23,695 nt of DNA from Alectoria sarmentosa. Lineage: Eukaryota > Ascomycota > Lecanoromycetes > Lecanorales > Parmeliaceae. The DNA lies in assembly GCA_009733775.1 (NCBI GenBank), contig WOGZ01000431.1:1-23695 (forward strand), read 5' to 3'. The position numbers and the translations under genes were made by a program. The notes below the pieces were generated by a model, which saw only the letters and a list, made by a program, of their open reading frames with translations, was not told where the DNA came from and searched no databases. This document shows, piece by piece, positions 11,232 through 21,159 of the stretch (positions within the stretch are counted from its first letter, which is position 1; the number at the start of each line of letters is the position of its first letter).

Positions 11232-12920
11232 TTGCGAATAAAGGTTGACATTATAAATATGACGGTGTTGAGATAAAATTTGAACGTTTGTTTATTAAAT
11301 ATTACGAAGTAATGATACATTAATGAATTGTTTTATGTTTTCAAAGTTGATTTATGAAATAATTTGAATAATATTAAAGAATAATGTGATGCATTAAAAG
11401 CACGCTTTCGTGATTCGCTTAATAAATCATTATTTATTATGAAAGTTATTCGTTATACGATTAAAGACGTGAGGGTTAAAAAGGATTCAACAGATTATAT
11501 TATTAGCATTTTTATTTATAACAAAAATGTCGATTTAATTTTTATCGAAGCAGGACAAATTTTATTAATTTATAAATATATGAATGAAAAGCTCTGACGT
11601 GACTTGCCTAAATTTTCAAACTCTTTTATCGTAATAATATTCATTAATGATTTAAAATTATAAAAATATATTTAATATAATATTTATGATAAACATAAGT
11701 TGAAGTTTATCGCAAATTATAAAAATAAGTAATAAAATCAATATAATAACAATTCTTTTCGTAATTTCAATTTTTAACGTTTTTATTTTCTTTATAATGA
11801 TAACGAATTCGAAAGTTATAAAGCAGAATTTGTTAAATTTTATTTTGAAAGTTCGAATCTTTATAATCGATTTTTTGTTTTTTACGTTGACATTAATTTT
11901 CAAATTAATATAAATAATAATAATTAATAGTAACAATAGCAGTCGTTATAAGTTATTTAAAAACAACGTTCGTTATTTAAAGCACGTCAATTGTTATAAA
12001 TCACAAACGAAAACGCAAATCAATTTTTTAAATTATATCGATTATAATCGAACGCATCGAAACGAAATGTCGAAGGTTATAATAGAAATTTATTTAGATT
12101 TATACGATTTTATCGAGTATAAGCGTATCACGTTGATAATAATGAAATTTCGTTATTAATAAACGATCAAAAACAATATTAACAATATGAGAATGTTTTT
12201 TATTAAAATGTTAATTGAACGAGAGAAGCTCATTAAAAAGCTCTTTTAAATCAATTTAAAAAAGATTTTCAACACGAAAATGAGTCGATGAAAGTTCATT
12301 TTTATTCAAATATTATTATCACCTTTGCTTATCGAATATACAAAAAATCATTTTCGTTAAATAATTAATTGTATAAGCATCTTAAGTCGTGCTTGCGAAA
12401 AGTTATTAAAGTAAATTTATAGTTTTTCGCAGACGAATTTTTTATAAACAAATTATTCGTACATAAGATTAATAGTTTCATAATAATCACGAATTAATTT
12501 ATTCGATTTATTGTATACGAAATCAACGTTATAAAAGGTTATAAATTTCGTAAATATCGATTTATTATTATAAAAGTTTACTTTTAATAATAGAATAAGA
12601 CGTATAAAATTTATATAAATATCAAATGCATTATAAGTTTCATTGATAAAAAGTTTCTCAAATAGTTTATGAAAGTAAATTTAATTATTGAAATTAAGAA
12701 AATGTTTATATTTATGATAGTACGCAATTTAAATATTAATTAACATGATGTTAATAAGTACGTTTATATAGCGATTTATTTATTAAAAAGCAAGAATATA
12801 ACATTCATCACTCGCGAAATATATATCGTCGATAATTTCAGCGTTAAAACACTTATCGAGATCGATATTATGAAATTCGAATATATAATCTTAAATTTAC
12901 AATGCGACGTGATGACGATC
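11232..12920 (+). pseudogene. Inner element gag, C2HC zinc finger and retropepsin remnant
   Basis: One frame carries gag-like sequence including DALKARFRDSLNKS (from 11388), TDYIISIFIYNK and KL(stop)RDLPKFSNSF, a pattern I know from fungal Gypsy gag. A zinc finger follows at 12330-12392, spaced C-x2-C-x12-H-x3-C, but both first cysteines are now tyrosines (TAT, TAC), while His (12378) and the last Cys (12390) survive. The protease active site D-T-G is now N-I-K (12618-12626), and its downstream part TREIYIVDNFSVKTLIEID lies from 12810. In-frame stops are numerous. All the changes named are G-to-A or C-to-T. Confidence 0.8.
12330..12392 (+). other. C2HC zinc-finger remnant, inner element
   Basis: Tyr (12330), Tyr (12339), His (12378) and Cys (12390) sit at the spacing of a C-x2-C-x12-H-x3-C finger, with KKSFSLNN between. 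TGY-to-TAY changes explain both tyrosines. It lies between gag and protease and probably bound nucleic acid. Confidence 0.65.
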
Positions 12921-13634
12921 GACTTTTATTAGCGTTTTAAAGTGTTTATTATTATTTATATTAAGAATATCTTAATAAATATTATTATATTTAATAAAAT
13001 TCGTAAAATAATTGCTTTTCATATCGATATAAAAGTATTTATATAAACTCGTCGCAAGTTATTATAAAAGTTATTAATTAATCGTGATTTCATATTCGAG
13101 TTAATCGAATATGATTTTTTATTTATTTGTGTTTATATCGTTGATCGTTTTATATTAAAGATGTTTATGCGTAATAATTTCGATTAATCAATCGTTTTAT
13201 CGAAACGTATTAAATTAAAAAAAGTTATGAAATACGAAGTAAAAGGATGTTACGTTGTAAATATTGATTTATAAAATTTAATTCGACGATTTATTAAAAT
13301 CTTTTAGATATTATGAATTAAAAAGTTTATCGCAATAATCATAATAATTATTATAACGTTTAACGTTATTATTATTATCATTATCAAATTAGAAATCGTT
13401 CACTTTATTGAAGTAATCATGTATAATTTCGAATTTAACGTTGTATTTACATTAACGAACGTTATAAAAGCTTTTTTTAATTTATAAAAGAATATTGAGA
13501 ATGTTGTTAATATTTTTGAAATTGAATAAATGAATATTTCGTTGATAGATAATTAATAAAAGCTTTATAAACTTGATCAAGTAAAGATATATTCGATAAA
13601 AGTAAAGAATCGTGAAGTTATTAATGAAGCTTTT

Positions 13635-15030
13635 GATAAATTATATATTTAAAACAAAATAAAATGAATTTTTATTGTTATTTCGTTTTTTTTATTTATT
13701 TTATGATTTAAAAAGATATCATAATAGGTTCAAAGGGACGCGTAATGATCGATATTTAAGCGCTTAATAAAATTATCATATTAAACGTTTACTTTGTATT
13801 TTCGCAAACAAAAATTTTAGTTTTGATTCGCGATGTTACGCATATATTCATTATAAATGTTATAACATTTGTTTATTAATAATAAATGAACAAATATCAT
13901 CGTTATCGATTTATTGTGTTATTTTATCGCGGATAAAAAACGTTTAAAGTATTAGTGATGGGTTTTCGTAATTCGTTTATTTACGTTTAAAGAATAATTA
14001 ATCGTATTTTACGTTCATTTCGTTATTTTTATAAAGTTTATATCGATAATATAATAATTTTCTTTTTCTCGTTAAAAGAGCATATTAATTATTTTATTTA
14101 AATATTTTAAATATTCGCGGAGATGAATATTTATCTCGCTTTTAATAAGGCGTTTTTAAAATATTTTTTCGTACGTTTACTAAGTTAATGAGTGAACGTT
14201 TTTGATTTTGTTATTGTTGAGAAGAAATTGTGAGTTATTAAAAATCTCGAATTTTCTAAAATTTTAGTTGATTTTGATAAATATTTGAAATTTATAAATT
14301 ATTTCAAATAGTACGTTTTATATTATATTGCGATTGTTAAGTTATTATAAATACGAAAAACTTTTTTTTATTAAAAGTTCAGGTTTAATAATAACGTGCG
14401 ACATAAAATTATAATAGCACGTTTACGTTTAAAGACGTTTATATTAAAGAAGCTCAATTTTTATTATTAATTATAGTAGATTTTCGCGCGTTTTATTATG
14501 CTTTATTATCATAATTCGAAAAAATAATTTTATATAAATTTGAATGTTAATAAAAAATGAAATTTTATTATATATGTATATTATATAAAAGACGATTTAT
14601 AAAAGTCTTTTATAAACGTTTTTTAAATTAATATAAAAGCAACTCGCAATGTTATTATAATCGATTATCTTAAACAAAAATCGTTATAATTCATTTTATT
14701 TTTGAATCGACAATTGAAGTCTGCGGAAACACGTTATTAATTTATCGAATTCGAGATGATTAATATAATATGAATAATAAAGAAGATTAAACATCTTATC
14801 GAAACATCGATCGACGTTATTATTATTTATATAAATTATTCAATAATCGTTCAATTAATACGTCAAATTAATTTCAATATTATTTCGATAAAAAAGTTCA
14901 ATTTACGGTTGATTAAAGCGTTTGAGTATTTTTAACGTTTTCGCATTGAAGTTTGTTATAAATTAAATAAAATGAATATCGTTTTCGACGTTTTATTTCG
15001 TTTAATCAATCGTGATTATGATATTATTTT
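13635..15030 (+). pseudogene. Inner element reverse transcriptase and RNase H remnant
   Basis: DKLYI at 13635 begins the region in the gag/protease frame; the RT proper is readable in another frame from about 13724. Motifs include GRVMIDI, ALNKI, HRYRF with a following YRG, VMGFRNS, and the catalytic box, now Y-I-D-N (14039-14050) instead of Y-I-D-D through GAT-to-AAT. SLKEH and NIYLAFNKAFL follow. RNase H shows LNRQLKSAETRY from 14702, KKIKHLIE, KFNLRLIKAFEYF and finally the EVCYKLNKMNIVFDVLFRL region ending near 15005. The domain order and motifs are those of fungal chromoviruses. Stops at former Gln/Trp codons break the frame throughout. Confidence 0.88.
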
Positions 15031-16945
15031 AAATGAATCTAAATTTGATGTATTGATTATGAACGTTTATTCGATAAATATAATATAAATTAATAATGAT
15101 TTTAAAGATCGCGTCAAATAAGGTTATCAAAAATTAAGATGATAAAGAATTATGAATATGATAACACGAAATAAGAATTTTGATACGAATGCAGCAAAGC
15201 TATTTTATGAATTAATTAATGAATTATTATATTATAAGAGAGAGCTTGAATTTCGCTTGTGCATATTTTTCGAACTAGAATAAAAGATTTTTAAGTTTGT
15301 ATACGATGAAATGAGTTATTTAAAGTATATTAAAATATATAAAAAGTTTATTTTAAATTTATTTATTTATAATATGATTATCAAACTTTATAAATATATT
15401 CGTTATTGTTTTCATTATTAAATGAATTAGATTTTTTGATATCGTTCATATGAATCGTTATAACTTATTTATACTTTTATTAAATCTTTTTATATCATTA
15501 TTATCGATTTTATTTTGATTTTATTAAAGGTTATCGTAGAAGAAAATTGTATTATATTGATGATTGATAAGTTTAATAAGGTTATAACGTTTATCGTCGA
15601 TGAAATACGATGAAAAAGCGAATTATGAGTTCAAGCTCTGCTAGAAAGACTTTTGTTATTGAATTGAAACATCTTTTGTGTTATTATTTTTGATTGAGAT
15701 TGAAGGTTTATAGAATAGTTATAAAAAGAGATTTTTCGTTTATTGAAGATTGATTTATTGTATTTTATCGTTTAACATTTTCAGATCGATGATATATCGA
15801 AACGATTCAATCAAATTGTTGAAATTGCGTTTCGATATTTCATCGAGTTAATGAATAATCGTTAATCGCATTTTTTTGCACAATTATTCTTTATATTCAA
15901 TAATTTCATCAAATATAATATTATTAAATTAATTTCAACGAAAATCATTTATGAGTTCAAGGTTAAAAAGTTTTTAAATATGTTTAATAATTTAAATACG
16001 TTAATTGAGAGCGTTTTATTAAAGATTTTCGTTATAAATCGAGTTGAAAAAGCTTTACGCAATTTTATTGCTTTTGTTATTTAAGTAAATATTAACATCG
16101 CCTTACGCAATTTTGCGAATATCGTAATATTCGTAATCGATTATCGTTTTATTTATATGAATGTTAAAAACGTTATTAATTTTGTTTTAATGAGAATAAA
16201 AAAGTATTATGATAAGCATTATTAATTTATATTTTTCAACGTCGATAATTTTATCAAATTTCGTTTTTATCGAGAATACGAGTTATTAAGTGTGTTAATT
16301 AAATTGAGATAATAGTTTACGAAATCGTTCAAGATGATAAAACGCATCGAAAAATTCGTTTATCGTTTATAATTGTTATTAAATATGCGAATTCACGATG
16401 TCATTTTGATAGCATAGTTAAAGTTTATAACGAATTCATTTTTAGATTCGTATAAGCGTTAACCTTCATTTTTATTATTTATTATTTTAAATGACGGAGA
16501 TGAAATAAAATGATTAATATATAAACGTATACGTTATATTGAACGTTTTAAAAACAAAATCACGAAATATTTCGTATGATAAATGAAATATAAATTAAAG
16601 TATAATGTATAAATGATTATTAAATAATTAGCGAAGGTAAAAGACGTTATTGACGATTTCGAGATCAATTAAAAGAAGGTCGTCGTTAAAACGATTTTAA
16701 AGAATATAAATCGAGCAATAATAATGTTATTATTATTATTTATTAAAGCATTATCGATTATTAAGATATTATTAATTATCAAAGTTTCAATTATTATATT
16801 TACGTTTATTAAAGCATTTTCGTTTATTTTATTTATTATTTTATTGTTAAAGTCTTTCGCAATGCAATTAATAATATTATCGTTTAAACATGTTATATTC
16901 ATCGAATCACGTCGCAATAAACGATTGTTATTATATGCATTTTAA
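15031..16945 (+). pseudogene. Inner element integrase and chromodomain remnant
   Basis: This continues in the RT frame. The HHCC zinc-binding region (about 15290-15420) has Y for at least one His and ends C-F-H-Y for C-x2-C. The first core aspartate is preserved at 15506-15508 (IIIDFIL). The DGQSE box near 15788-15802 now reads D-D-I-S-K, so the catalytic Glu is Lys (15800-15802). RFNQIVEIAFRYFIE follows, then the integrase C-terminal part (FFNVDNF..FRFYREYELLSV..KLR) and a chromodomain (about 16520-16670; KYFV, MKY, DVIDDFE). After it comes a low-complexity tail ending SRRNKRLLLYAF and a stop at 16943-16945. No net frameshift is needed from 13724 to this stop. Confidence 0.85.
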
Positions 16946-17104
16946 ATTATCAAAAACGATTTTATCGATTTGAAAATTCTTATACATTAATCGTGTTACG
17001 TTCGACTTATGCATAAGAATTTTTAAGGTCGATATTTTGTGAATTTAAAAAATGAGAAATGAAAACATATTTGAGGCGATGATTTTGTTTTGTTTATAAA
17101 TAAT
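16946..17104 (+). other. 3' untranslated region of the inner element
   Basis: These 159 bases separate the pol stop from the 3' LTR. A purine-rich run (about 17046-17067) could be what remains of a polypurine tract, but it is about 40 bases from the LTR, so the true tract is not identified. Confidence 0.45.
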
Positions 17105-17317
17105 TGTTACGATTAAGGTTTTATAAAAGTTTTTTATAAACGTATAAGAGTTTTTTATAGGCGTATAAAAGTTTTTTATAAACGTATTTATCTGCTGAGA
17201 AGCATTAAAAAAGTTACGTTTAATTAATATTAATATTTTTATATATCTTCGCTGCAATCATGAATTAGATAGATCAATTTTATATTATTTTATAATTCTC
17301 TTAAATGCATCGCATCA
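17105..17317 (+). repeat. 3' LTR of the inner Gypsy element
   Basis: Gap-free partner of 9998-10210. By hand count, 45 of 213 positions differ, all as C/T or G/A transitions. It begins TGTTACGATTAAG and ends CATCGCATCA, keeping the CA end. Its tandem units (17129, 17150, 17171) have lost most GCAGG sequence but keep CGTAT. Confidence 0.92.
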
Positions 17318-17322
17318 ATAAA
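17318..17322. other. Target-site duplication, right copy (ATAAA)
   Basis: Matches ATGAA at 9993-9997 except for one G-to-A transition. Removing the inner element and one copy joins the outer reading frame without a shift. Confidence 0.75.
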
Positions 17323-18378
17323 TAAAGTGTATATCGAGAAATATTTTTTTAAAAACGTTATTAAGAAACGCGATTTTCAAAAATATTTATAAAATATTTA
17401 ATTATACGTCACGATATTAAACGTAAATAATTATCACGTTCATTTGATGTGAGTATAATAAAATCTTAACGTCGAAATTCGATCGATGATGTTAATATCG
17501 ATATTTATCACGATTATATAAACGTTTATAAAGAAATTAAAAGTAAAAAGAAATTTATAAAAAATAATGAACGAGCGTCGACGAATTAATCGTTCGAGAT
17601 AATTCGATAATGTATAATTCAAATAATAAAATTAAAATCAATATGATAGATTTTAATAACAAAATTTTAATGTTAATAAATCTTTTCTTTATTAAAATGA
17701 AGTTAATCGTTTATAATATTAATTTCAATAATTTAATCGATCATATTATTAATATAATAATCGTTAAAAAATATATCAATTATATCAAAATGAATATGTT
17801 AATCGAAAAGAATATTCTTTTTTTTTTTGTAAAAAAAATCTCAAAATTAATTATAAATCATCGCTTTTTAAAATAAATTATTGACAATTACGATTTTAAT
17901 AATCGATATTATTCAATTAATAAAGATTTTTCAATAATTTAATTATTCTTCTCGTTAATTAAATGATAATAAAAATAATTCGAATTATCGAAATAATTCG
18001 AATTATTAAAAAAATCGTAATCTTTTCTTTCGAGAAAGAGAAAATCTTCAATTTAATAATAATTCGAAATAATAATATTAATAAAATATTAATTATACTT
18101 CTTTTTAATTAACGATCATTTATTATAAAAATTCTCAAAATTTATATTCAAAAGACGATTATAAAATATATTAATTTGATGAATTTCAAAATGAGAAATT
18201 CGATTTTATTTCGAATAATTTCGAATATTATATTAATATTGATAATAAATTATTAATATTTATAAATTAATTTAAAAATAATAAAAAAAACGTTAATATC
18301 GATATTAACGCTCATTATACGTTAACGAATTATTTTAATTCATATTTTATAAAATTACGATTAATGAAATTCAGAACG
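17323..18378 (+). pseudogene. Outer element gag-like remnant, 3' part, and degraded linker
   Basis: From 17323 the frame interrupted by the inner element resumes and reads KVYIEKYFFKNVIKKRDFQK before further RIP-type stops. From about 17480 to 18378 I cannot identify domains. The 88-codon open stretch at 17610-17876 lies here but is composition-driven and in another frame. A perfect 20-bp palindrome sits at 18291-18310. Confidence 0.45.
18291..18310. repeat. Perfect 20-bp palindrome
   Basis: CGTTAATATCGATATTAACG is its own reverse complement with no spacer. It lies within the outer element between gag and protease. Function unknown. Confidence 0.8.
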
Positions 18379-19560
18379 TGTCGAAAATATAAAAAAGATT
18401 TTTTTCGAGAAACAAATTATATGCTCACCTTAAAGCTTGTAAAAATAAGATTAAAAATATTAATAAAATCGTTTTCAATCTCGTGATTAACGATCTCAAA
18501 AATATTACTTTTATCGATGATTCGAGAATCGCATTTATTATTCCCGTCACGGAGATTACGATAATTTTTATTAATAATAATAAAGTTATTAATAACGAGT
18601 AAAAAAAAATCGAACGAATAATATATTTCGTAATTTCGAATGTTTTATTATTGAGTCAATATCGGAAAAGACATCGAATATAAAACTCGTTTTCAGAAAA
18701 TAACATTTTATTATTTTGATAATGTTTTTTGTTTTGCGAAGAGTTAAAATCATTATATGCGTAAATTCAAAATATATTATATCGTTAATTAATAAAAAAA
18801 TTTTGAATTTTTTTTTATTAAATGTCTTAATTAAAAGAATTAAAATGAATATTAACATTAAAGAAATCGACACTTTTAAGCACATAATTAATAATTATTA
18901 TCTTTTCGATTTATACATTTTTGATATATTTAATAATTAATGATTAATAATTTATATATATAAAGAAATGTATATTGTCGATAATCTCAAAGTAAAAATG
19001 TTTTTAAAAATGAATATCTTAAATTTAAAGCGTATAAACATTAACGTTAATGAGAAAAAGTTATTAATTAAAAGTTAAAATGATTTAGTAACGAACATTC
19101 AGGTTAAAATCAAAAATAACGTTAACGTATAATGAATAATATGCAATTAAAAAAAAATTGCGATCTCTTTTAAGTTAATAATAAAAATATTTATCGAATT
19201 ACGTATTTCAACGTTTTTATTAAATAAAAATTATTTATTTAAATTTAATTATGCAAAAGCTTATGCTCATATAATAAATATCGAGATTTTTTTCATTTAT
19301 ATCAAAAACGATGCTAATATTGTTAAGGTCATATTTCGATATTTTAATTTAAACATTATTATTAAATATAACGTCGATTTATGTTTCGTTATTTATTTAA
19401 ATAATTATAATTTAATAATGAAAAATCGAGAATTGAGAATTAACGCGTTAGAAGATAATTTCGATATTAAAATAAATAACGATATTTTAATATATAATAT
19501 CGAGAAACAAATTATTAACTTGAAAATCTTGATAATCGAATACGTTAACATTTAAAAAAA
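18379..19560 (+). pseudogene. Outer element C2HC finger and retropepsin remnant
   Basis: The finger starts at Cys 18379-18381 with CRKYKKDFF (second Cys now Tyr). It continues one frame away as SRNKLYAHLKAC, ending with His 18426-18428 and Cys 18438-18440. The spacing C-x2-C-x12-H-x3-C fits if one T was lost from the run at 18399-18405. The protease active site D-S-G is now N-S-K (18764-18772) inside an unbroken stretch (18716-18940), followed by LINKKILNFFL and NINIKEI. Its downstream part EMYIVDNLKVKMFLKMNIL begins at 18965 in the same frame. The frame stays readable through ELRINALEDNFDIKIN (about 19430) towards RT. It is the same architecture as the inner element. Confidence 0.78.
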
Positions 19561-19689
19561 CATCGATAAAATTATAAACGTTTTAAGAGATAATCTTATG
19601 AGAATCAATTTAAATATCGATTAAAACTTCACATCGATTTTTAAATTCGTTTAAAAAATTTATTCGTTTAACGCGATAAACAAAGAGGT

Positions 19690-21040
19690 AATTAATAAAG
19701 AATTCGATAAATTATATACGTAAAACAAAATAAAGTGAATAACGAATTTTTTTTTTTGATTTGTGTTTATGATTTGAAAGACGATATTCGAAAAATCGAA
19801 AAAGTTGTTAAAAAGAAAATCAAGAGTAATAATAAATATTCGTGAACTTAATCGAATTATTATCACGAATTTTTACTCATTATCATTATAAAACGATATA
19901 ATTAATTTGTTATAAAATATAACATGCATTAATATTCTTGATGATTTATTTTTCTTTTTTCAATTTAACGTTTAATTTGAGAATTAACATAAATAAACGA
20001 TCGTTTTTTATCGAAGATTCGAATATTTCAAGATCGTTACAATAAATTTTAAAGGCTCGTTATTATACGTGTAATGTATTATAAATAAAAAATTAAGATT
20101 TTTTAAAAATTTCGTTAAAATTTATGTTGACGATTTGATAATATTTTTAAAAAACTTCGAATTATATATTAAGCATCTTCGCAAATTCTTTCAATTATTA
20201 AAAAAGTTAAAAATTATCATTAATTTAAAAAAGATATTTTTGAATTATTTAAACGTTATTTTTCTCAAATAAAAAATCGACGTTTTCGAATTATGCACGA
20301 TAAAGAAACGAATTAAAATTTTAATAAATATCAAATTTTTTATCGATTTTGAAATTTTAAAGCATTATCTCAAATTAATAAAATGAATAAAAATTAAAAT
20401 TACGTATTATACGTAAAAGGCGAAATCTTTTTAACGAAAAAAGATCTTTTTATTAAAAAAGTCGCTTATTATTAAAAAACAAAAACGATAAAAGTTCATT
20501 AAAAAAATCTTTATCGATAAAAAATAATTGCTATTTAACTTTTTTCGCTTATTATAAGATTTTTTCTTATCGAACTTTTTAATATATTTTAATCGAGAAT
20601 AATAAATTTATATCGATATCAACATTTTTAAAAAACGCGACTTCGACGTTTATGTGTATTATATTAAAAATAATTTCGAGGGCAATAATTTTTTTAAAAG
20701 CGATATCATATTAATATTATTCTTTTTTAAGTCGTTAAATAACGTCGAATCCCATTATTAATTAATTAAATTAAAGATTATCGAATTAATTTGAATAATT
20801 CGCAAAATTAAATATTATATTAACAATTCGTTATATATTATAATCGTATATACGAATTATTTAATAACAATTAACATTATTAAATAAATTAATTTGACAT
20901 TATTTTCGATAAATAAATTGAATTTACGCTTGATAAAAATATCACAATATTTATTATAATTTAAATTTGATGTTCGTTATAAATTTAATAAACAATATAT
21001 GATATCGAATATTCTTTTTAAATTCATAAATAAATCGATA
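19690..21040 (+). pseudogene. Outer element reverse transcriptase and RNase H remnant
   Basis: In one frame from the protease, FDKLYT (19703-19720) opens the RT region, followed by RVIINIRELNRI, which aligns with the inner element's RVMIDI..ALNKI. The catalytic box Y-V-D-D is intact at 20123-20134, followed by LIIF, KHLRKFFQLLKKLKI and VFELCTIKKRIKIL. RNase H remnants include ELI and RKIKYYINNS (about 20780-20830), INKLNLRLIKISQYL and FDVRYKFNKQYMISNILFKF (ending about 21023). Stops at former Gln/Trp/Arg codons interrupt it. It is clearly diverged from the inner RT beyond RIP-type changes, so it is a different family. Confidence 0.86.
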
Positions 21041-21159
21041 TTCGAGAAAAATATATTAATTTCGAAAAAAGATATTCTTGACGAGATATTTATTTTTAAT
21101 AAATTTTTAATAAAAATGTTAAAAAAATTCAAGACGAGAATTTAAACTTTTTATATTAA

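Larger units (their letters stand above)
9998..17317 (+). mobile_element. Inner full-length Ty3/Gypsy chromovirus, RIP-degraded
   Basis: A 7,320-bp LTR retrotransposon with two 213-bp LTRs (9998-10210, 17105-17317) starting TGTTA, flanked by a 5-bp duplication. Remnants in order on the + strand are gag (about 11232-11660), C2HC finger (12330-12392), retropepsin (12618 to about 12920), RT (about 13724-14400), RNase H (to about 15030), integrase (about 15100-16400) and chromodomain (about 16520-16670), with a stop at 16943-16945. Gag, finger and protease share one frame; from 13724 to the stop everything lies in a second single frame. RIP-type changes hit catalytic residues in protease, RT and integrase, so the element should be inactive. 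Confidence 0.9.

Noticed and set aside
11658..11936. 92-codon minus-strand open frame
   Set aside because: Almost only I, N, K, F and L; it overlaps the region just after gag of the inner element on the opposite strand.
16669..16917. 82-codon minus-strand open frame
   Set aside because: Composition-driven and antisense to the C-terminal tail of the inner pol.
17045..17257. 70-codon minus-strand open frame
   Set aside because: It lies across the 3' LTR, and its repeated NTFIKNFY-like segments are translations of the 21-bp LTR units.
17610..17876. 88-codon open frame in the outer element
   Set aside because: Dominated by I, N and K and not in the frame that resumes at 17323 or in the protease frame, so not called as a gene.
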